NCBI RefSeq assembly: GCF_031456495.1
Contig: NZ_JAVDUW010000001.1
Span: 372,001 to 436,000, forward strand
Reading direction: 5' to 3'
DNA from: Pedococcus sp031456495
GTDB taxonomy: Bacteria; Actinomycetota; Actinomycetes; Actinomycetales; Dermatophilaceae
Length of the DNA: 64,000 bases
A program made the position numbers and the translations under genes. Shown piece by piece: positions 25,871 to 34,404 of the stretch. The notes below the pieces were generated by a model, which worked only from the letters and a program-made list of their open reading frames with translations, was not told the origin of the DNA and made no database searches. Each line of letters opens with the position of its first letter. The stretch's first letter is position 1.

Positions 25871-26299
25871 ATGAGGTTGAAGGCTGGCAAGGCCCGAGCA
25901 CGACTCACCTCGCAGGTGCACGGCGTGCTTTGCACCGTTCACCCTGATCGCGGACCTGACGCGGTTCCAGTCGTGTACGCGGTGGGCGGCGGCCACATCG
26001 GCATACCCATCGACCGTGTGAAGCCCAAGGTCTCGTCCTACCTGCAACGGGAAAAGAACCTTGCGGCAGATCCTCGGGCAGCGCTGCTGGTTGAGCTATG
26101 GGACCCCGCCGACTGGTCCCGGCTGTGGTGGGTACGGGCAACACTGGAGTACGTGCCAGACCCATCGGCGGCCGTCGCCGACGAGCTCACCACCCGATTG
26201 GCGAACGCAGTGCCCCAATACGTCAACCGCCCATTTCGCAGAGTCATCGTATGCAGGATCCTCGCCGTTTCCGGCTGGGCTGCGGAAGCCGACTCCTGA
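25871..26299 (+). CDS. PPOX-class split-barrel protein (F420/FMN)
   Basis: A 142-residue pyridoxamine-phosphate-oxidase-like protein: ARLTSQVHGVLCTVHPDRGPD at the start, VKPKVSSYLQREKNL near 55, LAADPRAALLVELW near 70 and LWWVRATLEY near 90. Actinobacterial proteins of this layout are usually F420-dependent. The biological substrate is unknown. The start is ATG at 25871 with a weak G-rich site. It is not in an operon with the other split-barrel gene (437 nt apart), but both point the same way. Confidence 0.8.
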   Translation: MRLKAGKARARLTSQVHGVLCTVHPDRGPDAVPVVYAVGGGHIGIPIDRVKPKVSSYLQREKNLAADPRAALLVELWDPADWSRLWWVRATLEYVPDPSAAVADELTTRLANAVPQYVNRPFRRVIVCRILAVSGWAAEADS

Positions 26300-26674
26300 A
26301 ACATGCACCGCCGCCGCGACGATGCCGGCTCGCTGGTCGGGTGCCGCATACCTGCACCCGTTGTTCATCCACCTCGAGGACGACTGAAGCGGCGACTGGC
26401 GACGGACTGCAAGAACCGGTCCGACGAGGAGCCCTCCCAAGCGCGCTACAGGACCCGTTCTCACATGTGCGTCGTACCGCCGCCTGCCGGCGCACTGCCA
26501 TGCCGGATGGGATGCCCGACAGCGACCTCGAGCTGGCTTACCTCAAGTAGTTGGGGCGGCCAGCGAGTCCAGCAAGACTTGAGCGTGGGAGTCGACGATG
26601 CCAAGCCAGGCTTCAGTAAACAAGGCGCCCGGACCGCCAAGCTCAGCCTCGAGCTCAACAAGCGACGTGATCGT
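26300..26674. other. 375-nt region without a gene
   Basis: Lower-GC sequence between the converging PPOX-class and small membrane protein genes. I see no motif-bearing frame. Confidence 0.5.
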
Positions 26675-26875
26675 TCACACGAGATCCGCAGCGGACGGGG
26701 CCGAAGTCTTATGCCGTGGTCTCTTGGCCCTATCACCCGACGCCGGGGCGGTCTGAGTCCGGGCGGCGTCAACGATTTCTATCCTGGTTCCGCTTGTACC
26801 GTGACCTCGATCCCACAGCCAAGCGCCAACCACGAGCACAACCACAAAGATGCCCGCGATGCTCAAGAACCACAT
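26675..26875 (-). CDS. Small single-helix membrane protein, 66 aa
   Basis: ATG at 26875 with GGAAGGA 8 nt upstream starts a 66-residue protein: a hydrophobic helix in residues 2-20 (WFLSIAGIFVVVLVVGAWLW) followed by a polar, basic tail. Short proteins of this plan are common in actinobacteria and without assigned function. The good ribosome site and helix support it being real. A longer in-frame start at 26968 has a compositionally random extension and is less likely. Confidence 0.55.
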   Translation of the reverse strand: MWFLSIAGIFVVVLVVGAWLWDRGHGTSGTRIEIVDAARTQTAPASGDRAKRPRHKTSAPSAADLV

Positions 26876-27710
26876 AGCGTGGGTCCTTCCGGCCGCTCGT
26901 GCAACCACCCTCCCGAATCGTCCCACCGAGCCGCCGGAATGCCAACGGTGGGCATGATGTTTCGACACAGGGGCTAGGCGTCCCCCTGCGGCCTGCTCGA
27001 ATCAGCGACCCCGGGAGGGCCACACCTAGTAGTTCAACGCCCTGAGGCCAGGTCGAGCGCGTCGGCGCCCGGCGCTAGCACCGAGGATCGGACGACCAAC
27101 GTCCTTCTCGCCGGGAAGAGGGGGCGCCTTGGCCGCTAGGCCGACCGTGCGCTGCGTCCGCGAGCGTCAACTGTGGGATTAGCCATGGGTTGGAGCGCTG
27201 GCGGTCCTCTAACGGTGCCCGGGTCGTCAGCCCCCGCTCTGAGACCCCGGTCCCATTAGGTTGGGTGGCCTGACCTTCTTATCCAGATGGGTGTCGTACC
27301 AGTCGTCATGGTCTGCGTCCCGAACCAGTGACCTGATCCGCTTTGCGCCCACACGCAGCCTTTGAAAGGCCGAACGGAGACTGCTCATGGCTTCCCGCCC
27401 CTTTCACGGCAATCGGGACTCGCCGCCTCCATCGACAGTCCTCCGTGCAGGAGCCGCCAACGTCCGTCAAAAGGCGTAGTCGCGTAGCGGAGCGTGCTTG
27501 TCACCAGCTGCCCCGGGCGGCGTTGAATGCGCACCCTCGAGGCGCTACGCACTCCCAATCCCGGCCGGCGCCAATGCTTCTTATCGCCACGGCGTGGGCT
27601 GCCGAGTGGCCGGCGCGCCTGGCACTGCTCGGACCGTGGCTGCGTGACGCCGGCCCCTGAGAGCCCTTGGTCCCTTCCAATGGCAATGCAGAGACACCGA
27701 ACCTTGTCAG
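26876..27710. other. 835-nt gene-poor stretch
   Basis: The longest empty interval of the window. GC is visibly lower, and frames on both strands are short and unlike proteins. It may hold decayed genes, but I cannot identify any fragment. Confidence 0.5.
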
Positions 27711-28400
27711 GTGACATTCGCACGGAAGCTCGCGGGTTCGGCCGGTATGGCAGCAGTGGTCTATGGCGCTTGGGTACGCCCCAGGCTGATGCGCTGGGGC
27801 GTAACCGACGAGGAAGTCTCTGGTCCCTATCCCGGTGCCGAGATAGTCCCCAACGGGAAACGTGGGCCCACCATGGCTGCGACTATCAACGCGCCCCCGG
27901 ACCGGGTGTGGCCGTGGCTGGTCCAACTGGGTGGGGACCGCGGCGGTTGGTACTCCTGGGACTATCTGGACAACGCCGGTAGGCAAAGTGCACGAGAAAT
28001 CCACCCTGACTGGCAAGATCTCGCCCTTGGCGACACCGTCAAATACTGGACACGCCGGCGCGGACCAGTGGACGGGTGGACAGTTGCAGCGCTTGAACCC
28101 AACCGATTCTTGGGGCTCCACGGCCTGAGCGATCTGCGCGGACAACCCCTAGACCCCAAGCAATCACGGCCGTCCGCCTACACCGAGGGGTTGTGGGGCT
28201 TTCTGTTGGCCCCGTTGCCAGACGGCCGGACCCGTCTGGTCATAGGCGGTTACGAAGCCTTCCGCCCTCGATGGCTTGCGTGGCTCTCTTCGTTCTTCGG
28301 TGTCGGCATCGTGTGGGTCATGCAGGCGCGGATGTTGGTGGTACTCACACGCAATATCGAGCGGATGAACAAGCCACCCAACGCCAGCAGCACCCAATAG
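27711..28400 (+). CDS. SRPBCC superfamily protein
   Basis: A 229-residue protein with a hydrophobic N-terminus (about 5-20), then a START/Bet v1-like (SRPBCC) domain: ATINAPPDRVWPWLVQLG, WYSWDYLDNAG, VKYWTRRRG and a C-terminal amphipathic helix with VWVMQARMLVVLTRNIERM. Relatives bind hydrophobic ligands and are widespread in actinobacteria without assigned roles. The GTG start at 27711 has only a weak upstream site, so the exact N-terminus is uncertain. Confidence 0.75.
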   Translation: MTFARKLAGSAGMAAVVYGAWVRPRLMRWGVTDEEVSGPYPGAEIVPNGKRGPTMAATINAPPDRVWPWLVQLGGDRGGWYSWDYLDNAGRQSAREIHPDWQDLALGDTVKYWTRRRGPVDGWTVAALEPNRFLGLHGLSDLRGQPLDPKQSRPSAYTEGLWGFLLAPLPDGRTRLVIGGYEAFRPRWLAWLSSFFGVGIVWVMQARMLVVLTRNIERMNKPPNASSTQ

Positions 28401-28623
28401 CCCAAGCGCTCCGGCTCCCGTACCGCGCCGATGTCGACCGAGCCCGGCAACCGGCGCGTCGCGTCTTTGGGCCGCGAGCCGGCCAGCCGAGGCAGGCGAG
28501 CTTTTACGCATCTAGCCAAAGAGCGCCATACTCACAGGGACCAAGGCCTCTAGGCTCCAAACGACCGTGGTCAGGATGATGAGCAGAGGGCGAGATACGG
28601 CAGCACCTTGGGAGGTGTTCGCC

Positions 28624-28791
28624 ATGAGGCAGCCATTAATCTGGATCGCCGTAGCCCTCATGCTCACCGGCGCAGTCATGCTTGTACTCGGCGGTGGCGC
28701 AGCTGGTGTCTGGATCGGCACGATCACAATCGGAGTCGCCCTGGTGGCCATCGAGTTCTACCGAAACCGCCAGGCACACCATCACGCCTGA
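28624..28791 (+). CDS. Small two-helix membrane protein, 55 aa
   Basis: ATG at 28624 with GGGAGG 8 nt upstream starts a 55-residue protein with two hydrophobic segments (about 4-20 and 24-42) and a C-terminal RNRQAHHH tail. Family unknown. The ribosome site and helices support translation. Confidence 0.55.
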   Translation: MRQPLIWIAVALMLTGAVMLVLGGGAAGVWIGTITIGVALVAIEFYRNRQAHHHA

Positions 28792-28855
28792 GATGCAATC
28801 ACATGCCGCTGGTCGCGCCGCTTGCTAGCGTCCGCTCCTGCCGCGAGTCGCTCGG

Positions 28856-29155
28856 TTACAGCGGCGGCTCGATCTGGTGCAGGTCGAGAATCATCCGTTC
28901 AGTCGGTTCGGTCGGGAAACCGACGCTGTCGAGGACCTTCTTGAACTCGTCATCCGCCCACCGACGGCGAATGTGGTCGGCCGATTCCCAGACGCCGATG
29001 ATGTAGAGCGCATCCTCACTCGTGGCGCAGTGGTGGCGGAGCTCACCGAAGGGAACGGCCCCTCCACGCTCCATGATCAGTGCGTGCCCACGGTCATACA
29101 CAGCCTTCAGTTCGTCGACGTCGCCGACGAACTTCGCGATGAGCATTGCGGGCAT
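28856..29155 (-). CDS. Small ferredoxin-like-fold protein (ABM-like)
   Basis: A 99-residue protein: MLIAKFVGDVDELKAVYDRGH, then YIIGVWESADHIRRRWADDEF and a final strand MILDLHQIEP. The alternation suggests a dimeric alpha/beta barrel such as antibiotic-biosynthesis-monooxygenase-like proteins. No catalytic residues can be assigned. ATG at 29155 is chosen by family-like length; GTG at 29185 is also open. Confidence 0.65.
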   Translation of the reverse strand: MPAMLIAKFVGDVDELKAVYDRGHALIMERGGAVPFGELRHHCATSEDALYIIGVWESADHIRRRWADDEFKKVLDSVGFPTEPTERMILDLHQIEPPL

Positions 29156-29463
29156 GACACAAGAGTAGAACCGAAACGCACTCACAGGTTCCGAACGCTC
29201 ATGCCGCGATCCGTCCGGATCGGAGGCGCGTCACCTCGCCGCCAAGGCCCCGATTGGAGCTTCTCGGACCGTTCGCAACGCCGCAAGGACCATTGGCTCT
29301 GGTCGGGGGCGTCACCGGGGAAGACGGTGAATGTGCCGGGGCACTCCCGGGTCCGGAGGGAGGGGGTCACCATGTCTGGCAACATCCGTCAGGGGTCACC
29401 CGCAGCGGGGCGCGCCTTCAGGGACACCGACGTGCCCCAGCCCCCGTTGGGGTTGAAAAGCTG
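29156..29463. other. 308-nt divergent intergenic region
   Basis: It lies between the ABM-like gene and the SRPBCC gene. I see no operator or short gene that I can support. Confidence 0.45.
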
Positions 29464-29928
29464 ATGGCACGCGTGCGGGGCAGTATCGATATCGAGCGCC
29501 CGGTCGATGAGGTGTTCGATGTCGTGGCCGACCAGACCAACGAACCCCTCTACAACCCGTCGATGACTGACTCGGGCCGACTCGACGACGGGACGATCGG
29601 GGTGGGGACGCGCTTCCTGGCTACCGTTCTGACTCGCGGCAAGCCACAAGAGGTGGCGATCGAGGTCACGGCTTTCGAGCGTCCTACTGAGATCGCCACC
29701 CAGAGCGTGATGGGGCGGAACACGGTGTTGGGACGAGTCCGGTTCGACCCAGCGGGATCCGGCACGAGACTCAGTTGGGACTGGGATGTCCAGGTCGGTA
29801 CTGGAGCCCGTGTCCTTGGCCCGTTGGTCTCGGTGATTGGCCGTCGTCAGGAGCGCGCCATCTTCGGGGGCCTCAAGCATTTCCTGGAAGATCGTGCGGC
29901 ACGACCTCCGAGGGAGGGGCTGGCGTGA
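29464..29928 (+). CDS. SRPBCC superfamily protein (polyketide cyclase-like)
   Basis: A 154-residue SRPBCC domain with typical start RGSIDIERPVDEVFDVVADQ, middle TRFLATVLTRG and VTAFERPTEIATQ, and C-terminal helix ending FLEDRA. It probably binds a hydrophobic small molecule; substrate unknown. It overlaps the next gene by 4 nt (GTGA), so its product is likely linked to that membrane protein. Confidence 0.8.
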   Translation: MARVRGSIDIERPVDEVFDVVADQTNEPLYNPSMTDSGRLDDGTIGVGTRFLATVLTRGKPQEVAIEVTAFERPTEIATQSVMGRNTVLGRVRFDPAGSGTRLSWDWDVQVGTGARVLGPLVSVIGRRQERAIFGGLKHFLEDRAARPPREGLA

Positions 29929-30734
29929 CAACGACCAGAGTAGGGCGAACACCTCGCTCTCCCGTCGCGCAGCAGCCGCGCGGGCAGCGCACGCCGCCCG
30001 ACCCGTCCTGGCAAGGTCTGTACCGGGTCGGTGCTTGGGCAGCCGCTGCGTATGTGGCCTTGGTGCTCATTCCGCTGGTGCTGCTTGCCACCGCACCCCT
30101 CCCTCCGTCGTCGGGCGCGGCAGTACTGGAGTACATCGACTCCCACCGCGTGGTCTATCTCGTCGAACTGGTCTGCTTCGTCGCGCTCAGCGTCCCAGCC
30201 ATGGTCGTGTTCACGGCCTGGGCCATGGCGCTCAAGCACGTGGACAATTCAGTGGCCCTGATCGGGGGGCTGTTCGGCGTTGCCTCCGAGGTCACCGCCC
30301 TGGCTGTCGGCAGCAGCCCACAGTCACTTAACGGCGGCCTGGTCGCGCTGAGCACTGCCTACGAGTCGGCGTCCTCAGCCGACCAGCGAGCCAGTCTGTC
30401 CAGCTCCGCAGACGCGATCATCGCCACGACGAACGCAATGCCTTGGGCCGGGGTCCTGACCGCTGCCGGCATCCTCGTTCTCTCCCTGGTCGCGTGGCGC
30501 GGCCCCGTGCCAGCGCCGGTCGCGGCATTCGGTGTCCTCACTGGGGCCGTGGGCATCGTCGCCGAGACACTGCGCCCCGTGATCGAATACGGCTACCTGC
30601 TGTATGGCCTGCTCCTGCCGACCTGGTTCATCCTGACCGCTTTGAGATTGCACACACTCGGGCGCCGCCCCCCGGATCCGCCCGCAGCCGCCGCTGACGA
30701 CCGGGCAAAGAGCACCCGCGTCCCAGAAGTGTGA
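29925..30734 (+). CDS. DUF4386-like membrane protein
   Basis: A 269-residue protein with six or seven helices between residues 36 and 240 and polar ends. The pattern AAYVALVLIPLVLLATAP, then LEYIDSHRVVYLVELVCF, resembles DUF4386 membrane proteins. GTG overlaps the SRPBCC stop, with GAGGGAGGGG upstream, giving firm translational coupling. Function unknown. Confidence 0.72.
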   Translation: MTTTRVGRTPRSPVAQQPRGQRTPPDPSWQGLYRVGAWAAAAYVALVLIPLVLLATAPLPPSSGAAVLEYIDSHRVVYLVELVCFVALSVPAMVVFTAWAMALKHVDNSVALIGGLFGVASEVTALAVGSSPQSLNGGLVALSTAYESASSADQRASLSSSADAIIATTNAMPWAGVLTAAGILVLSLVAWRGPVPAPVAAFGVLTGAVGIVAETLRPVIEYGYLLYGLLLPTWFILTALRLHTLGRRPPDPPAAAADDRAKSTRVPEV

Positions 30735-31002
30735 CCGCGTCGCGAAACCCACACCGGCCTCCGGGTCTCCGAAGGTGCTCACCTCGCCGCAACAAGCGGA
30801 TCTCGCGTTCTCACAGCATTCCAACAGCCGCGTCATACCGCCGCGTGTGGGCGGACCGATGCATCGCGAAGGCGATCAGACACGGTGACTGCGGACCGGG
30901 CACTTTCAGGCCCGTGCCATCCCGCTCGGCGAGTTCAGTTCCGAGGGAATCCGTGAGGCTCGGGGCCCGGCCGGCCGCCATGGCTCTCAGGCCGTCTTCG
31001 CC

Positions 31003-31899
31003 TCAGATGTCCAACGGCATGCCCGTGAGCTCCTCGCTGACGGTCCACAGTCGACGGGCGAGGTCGGGGTCGGTCGCCAGCGGGCTGAGGTTCGCTGGGC
31101 CCACCTTGCCGCGGACCTCACCGGGCCCTTGGGGCCCGCTGTACGAGCCCGCGGGAGCCGCAGTCGCGGCATACAGGATCGCCTCGGCTCCGCCCTCGGA
31201 TCCCGGGAGCAGGAGGCGCATGAGGGGCGGTGCGAAGGTGCGCACGATCCATCGCGCACCCATGCCGTCGCGACTCGCGACGAGGTTGGTGACGGCCACC
31301 CCCGGGTGGGCCGCCGTCGACGTCAGTGGTGATCCCGCGGCAGTGGCCCGGCGGTGGAGCTCCAGGGCGAACAGGAGGTTGGCCAGCTTGGTGCGACCGT
31401 ACGAGACCCTCGGGTCGTAGTCCTCCGGGGGATTGCCGTCGACGACCCGGTCATCACCTTGGCGGTGTGCCAGTGAGGCCACGGTCGTCACCCGCGGTGA
31501 GGGGGCCGCCAGCAGTGCGGGCAGCAGTCGAGCCGTCAGCGCGAAGTGCCCGAGATGGTTCGTCCCGAACTGGAGCTCGTACCCGTCGACGGTGGTCCGG
31601 CGGGTCGGGGGCGCCATCACGCCGGCGTTGTTCACGAGCAGGTCGACCGGGCCGTCGATGCGCGCTGCGAACTCGCGCACCGACTCCTGGGACGCCAGGT
31701 CGAGGGCCTCGACGGCGGTGCTGCCGTTGATCCTTGCGGCGGCCGCGCGGCCCGCGTCCACGTTGCGGACCGCGAGGATGACGTGGGCGCCGTGTTCGGC
31801 CAGCGTTCGGGCCTCCACGAACCCGATGCCAGAGTTGGCGCCGGTGACGATGGCGGTCGTGCCGCTCAGGTCGGTGATCTCGGTGGGCTTCCAAGCCAT
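31003..31899 (-). CDS. SDR family oxidoreductase (retinol dehydrogenase-like)
   Basis: A 298-residue classical SDR: TGANSGIG near residue 20, NNAGVM near 88, and Y-x3-K in SYGRTKLANL (about 167-171). The arrangement is that of the WWOX/retinol-dehydrogenase-like group common in actinobacteria; substrate not predictable. This gene marks the return to the high-GC housekeeping style, with TATGCC tyrosine-alanine codons inside the GTATGCCG octamer. No operon partner is present. Confidence 0.88.
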   Translation of the reverse strand: MAWKPTEITDLSGTTAIVTGANSGIGFVEARTLAEHGAHVILAVRNVDAGRAAAARINGSTAVEALDLASQESVREFAARIDGPVDLLVNNAGVMAPPTRRTTVDGYELQFGTNHLGHFALTARLLPALLAAPSPRVTTVASLAHRQGDDRVVDGNPPEDYDPRVSYGRTKLANLLFALELHRRATAAGSPLTSTAAHPGVAVTNLVASRDGMGARWIVRTFAPPLMRLLLPGSEGGAEAILYAATAAPAGSYSGPQGPGEVRGKVGPANLSPLATDPDLARRLWTVSEELTGMPLDI

Positions 31900-32033
31900 G
31901 GTCCACTCCCGCGGGTCGTCGGCGCCCGCGGGTGATCGCCGGCCACTGCAGCGTATGCCGTGAGGTGTCCGGTCTCGTCGTCACCTCCCAGGGGCAGGAG
32001 CGCACTCATCGAGGACTGGAGGGGCCCGACACA

Positions 32034-32065
32034 AGCTGGCACCTGATCCAGCTAGCACCTGATCC
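32034..32065. repeat. 16-bp direct tandem repeat
   Basis: Two adjacent 16-bp copies that differ at one base (32034-32049 and 32050-32065) lie about 90 nt upstream of a 43-residue gene. It could be a duplicated regulator site or a simple slippage product. Confidence 0.6.
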
Positions 32066-32157
32066 GCGGGCCGACCGCGGGATCGGGACGCCCGCAGCGG
32101 CACGGCGTACTGTGAGGTATGGAGCCATCCAGGCTTCCTAGCGCTGGGAGCACAGTC

Positions 32158-32289
32158 ATGGCCGACAAGTCACCTCGACAGCACATGGCCAAGAAGGCGA
32201 GCAAGTCGATCAAGGAGAAGCGGGCCGACAAGCACGCCAAGGCGCAGGCCAAGGACCACCTCGACATCGGCGACATCCGCAAGAGATAG
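32158..32289 (+). CDS. Small highly charged protein, 43 aa
   Basis: ATG at 32158 with GGGAG 7 nt upstream encodes 43 residues, rich in Lys, Asp and Ala, starting MADKSPRQHMAKKASKSIKE. It is hydrophilic and helical, with no membrane segment. Similar very short basic proteins beginning with this motif occur across actinobacteria, without a known role. The clear ribosome site and biased codon use support a genuine gene. Confidence 0.65.
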   Translation: MADKSPRQHMAKKASKSIKEKRADKHAKAQAKDHLDIGDIRKR

Positions 32290-32349
32290 GCCTCGTCGAG
32301 GCAGCCGGCCCGCCCGGTTGCCGAGCTCGGCACGCCTGCTGCCGTCGGT

Positions 32350-33096
32350 TCACGCACCTCGGTCGGAGAGCAGGGCGAGGAAGCGCTCTGCGTCTCCCAC
32401 CCGGGGGATGTTGTTGAACATGACGTACGGCGACGGCCGGCCTTCGACCATGTCCCGCAGCCGGCGCAGCTCGTCATCGGTGTGAACGTGCCGCCAACCC
32501 GTCGTGCCGTGCAGCCGGTAGTAGGTCTGCTCCGGTGTCACCGTCTCGCCCTGCATCGGGTCGACGACGTGGACCAGGTCCAGCTCGGTACAGAGCTCCC
32601 TGAGCAGCTGTGTGGGCCACGCACCCCGGGGTTCCCACAGCAGGCGTCCGGCGGGGCGCTCCACCTGCGACAGGAAGCGACGCAACCGCCCGACGTTCTC
32701 GTCCGTGGGTCCAAAGCTCTTCGGGCATTGGAGCAGCACCGCGGTCGCCTGCAGGACCCGAGCGCAGTCCAGGGTCCGCTGCCAACCGTCGAGGACCTCT
32801 GGCGTCGTCCGGAACCCTCCCACGCGGCCACGTGCGGTGTCCGGCAGAGGGCGCTTCATACGTCGGTAGGTCGGGCTGTTGGACTCGTGGGTGACGACCT
32901 GCCACGCCTTGATCGTGAACTCGAAGCCTTCCGGCACCTGGGTCCGCCAACGAGCCAGCACGGCGTCGGCTGGCGGTTCGTAGAACGTCTGCTGCACCTC
33001 GACGACAGGGAAGCGACGCACATACGAAGCCTGCGAGACGGTCCAACCACACAGCCCTACGCGAACATCGACCGCCCTTCGCGCCCCAGGCGTCAC
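32350..33096 (-). CDS. DUF72 family protein
   Basis: A 248-residue DUF72 protein: RVGLCGWTVSQASYVRRFPVVEVQQTFYEPP at the start (in two conserved pieces), the middle LWEPRGAW, and the final YYRLHGTTGW and YVMFNNI. The family has a TIM-barrel-like fold and no established activity. GTG at 33096 is preferred (GAGAGG 7 nt upstream) because it puts VGLCGW at the usual N-terminal position. An in-frame extension up to 33249 is unlikely. Confidence 0.85.
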   Translation of the reverse strand: MTPGARRAVDVRVGLCGWTVSQASYVRRFPVVEVQQTFYEPPADAVLARWRTQVPEGFEFTIKAWQVVTHESNSPTYRRMKRPLPDTARGRVGGFRTTPEVLDGWQRTLDCARVLQATAVLLQCPKSFGPTDENVGRLRRFLSQVERPAGRLLWEPRGAWPTQLLRELCTELDLVHVVDPMQGETVTPEQTYYRLHGTTGWRHVHTDDELRRLRDMVEGRPSPYVMFNNIPRVGDAERFLALLSDRGA

Positions 33097-33266
33097 CAGG
33101 GGCCTCTCAAAGACCTTGGCGGAACGTTCCCCTCGACCATGCAGTGGAGTATCGCCGAACGGCCGCCCACACGTGACGCATGACGCCCAACGCGACTCGG
33201 CATCGTGCGGGCGCCGGCTGTTGCCGAGCCTCCACGCATGGCGGCCCACTCACGTCCTCCGGTGCG

Positions 33267-33272
33267 TAGGGT
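33267..33272 (+). promoter_or_regulatory. Leaderless -10 element (TAGGGT) for the glyoxalase-fold gene
   Basis: TAGGGT ends 6 nt before ATG at 33279. Confidence 0.5.
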
Positions 33273-33278
33273 CAGAAG

Positions 33279-33629
33279 ATGATCATGGGCAGCCACCTCA
33301 TCGTCTACAGCCGCGACGCGGAAGCGGACCGCGTGTTCTTCGCTGATGTCCTGGGACAACCGCACGTCGACGCCGGTGGTGGCTGGTTGATCTTCAAGGT
33401 GCCCCCGGCGGAGCTGGCTGTACATCCCTCCGGTGGTTCCACCGGACAGGAGCTGTACTTCATGTGCGACGACCTGGACGCCACGATGGACGAGCTGTCC
33501 GCCAAGGGCGTCGATTTCACCGTGGACGTCTCAGAGGCGAGGTGGGGACGGCTGACTCGTTTCCGGTTGCCGGGTGGTGCCGAGGTTGGGATGTACGAGC
33601 CCCACCATCCCCTAGCGATTGATCTGTGA
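33279..33629 (+). CDS. Glyoxalase/bleomycin-resistance-fold (VOC) protein
   Basis: A 116-residue VOC-superfamily protein with the paired beta-alpha-beta-beta-beta modules: HLIVYSRDAEADRVFFADVLG, WLIFKVPPAELAVHPS, then LYFMCDDLDATMDELSAKGVDF and VGMYEP. Metal-ligand positions are incomplete, so an enzymatic role is uncertain; many short members bind drugs or act as shields. It is immediately upstream of, and converges with, the tRNA-Leu gene. Confidence 0.85.
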   Translation: MIMGSHLIVYSRDAEADRVFFADVLGQPHVDAGGGWLIFKVPPAELAVHPSGGSTGQELYFMCDDLDATMDELSAKGVDFTVDVSEARWGRLTRFRLPGGAEVGMYEPHHPLAIDL

Positions 33630-33667
33630 ACGCCCCTGATGCGCCCGTCTCACCGCCTCGCATGCAG

Positions 33668-33749
33668 TGCGCAAGGCGGGACTCGAACCCGCACGCCCGA
33701 AGGCACCAGATCCTAAGTCTGGCGCGTATGCCGATTTCGCCACTTGCGC
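33668..33749 (-). tRNA. tRNA-Leu (UAG)
   Basis: A complete cloverleaf on the minus strand: 7-bp acceptor (GCGCAAG with CTTGCGC), anticodon stem CCAGA/TCTGG with loop C-T-T-A-G-G-A giving anticodon UAG, a class II variable arm and the T-arm with GGTTCGAGTCC. The discriminator is A at 33668 and CCA is not encoded. About 82 nt. Confidence 0.93.
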
Positions 33750-33783
33750 GCGGTGTGGATTGTATGCGCGACGAGCCGACCGG

Positions 33784-34404
33784 TCAGCCGAGGAGCTCGC
33801 GCAGGTGCGGCACCATCGCGCGGAACGCATTGCCGCGGTGGGAGATCGCGTTCTTCTCCTCCGGGCTCAGCTCGGCCGCGGTGCGCGTGTCACCCTCGAC
33901 GACGAGCAGCGGGTCGTAGCCGAACCCGTTGGCACCACGCGGCTCCCGCGCCAGCGTCCCGCGGAAGTGGCCCTCCGCCGACCGCAGCGTGCCGTCCGGC
34001 AGCGCCAGCACCGCGGCACAGACGAACCCGGCCTGACGGTGCTCGTCCTTGACGTCGGCGAGCTGGTCGAGGAGCAGCTGCAGGTTGGCCAGGTCGTCGC
34101 CGTGCCGCCCCGCCCAGCGCGCGGAGAAGATGCCCGGCGCCCCACCGAGCACGTCGACCGCCAGGCCAGAGTCGTCGGCGAGCGCCGGCAGTCCCGTGTG
34201 CCGGGCGAGCGCGACCGCCTTGAGCCGGGCGTTCCCCTCGAACGTCACCTCGTCCTCGACCACGTCCGGCGCGCCCTCGAACTCCGAGGCACCGACGATC
34301 TCGAGCCCCAGCTCCTCGACCACGTCGGCCAGGATGTGCCGCAGCTCGACGACCTTGTGCTGGTTGCGGGTGGCGAGGACGACCTTGGTCACGGCAGCAC
34401 TCAC
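33784..34404 (-). CDS. rdgB: XTP/dITP diphosphatase (RdgB/HAM1)
   Basis: About 206 residues. The HAM1 family features are VVLATRNQHKVVELRHIL at the start, TFEGNARLKA, ADDSGLAVDVLGGAPGIFSARWAG and the C-terminal SPEEKNAISHRGNAFRAM. The enzyme hydrolyses non-canonical purine triphosphates to prevent their incorporation. GTG at 34404 overlaps the rph stop; GTG at 34392, four codons later, gives the more usual N-terminus. rph-rdgB is a conserved actinobacterial operon. Confidence 0.93.
   Translation of the reverse strand: MSAAVTKVVLATRNQHKVVELRHILADVVEELGLEIVGASEFEGAPDVVEDEVTFEGNARLKAVALARHTGLPALADDSGLAVDVLGGAPGIFSARWAGRHGDDLANLQLLLDQLADVKDEHRQAGFVCAAVLALPDGTLRSAEGHFRGTLAREPRGANGFGYDPLLVVEGDTRTAAELSPEEKNAISHRGNAFRAMVPHLRELLG

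Noticed and set aside
21339..33749. Genomic island integrated at tRNA-Leu
   Set aside because: No integrase and no direct repeat of the tRNA end was seen, and normal high-GC genes lie between the low-GC interval and the tRNA. The compositional observation is kept, the integration claim is not.
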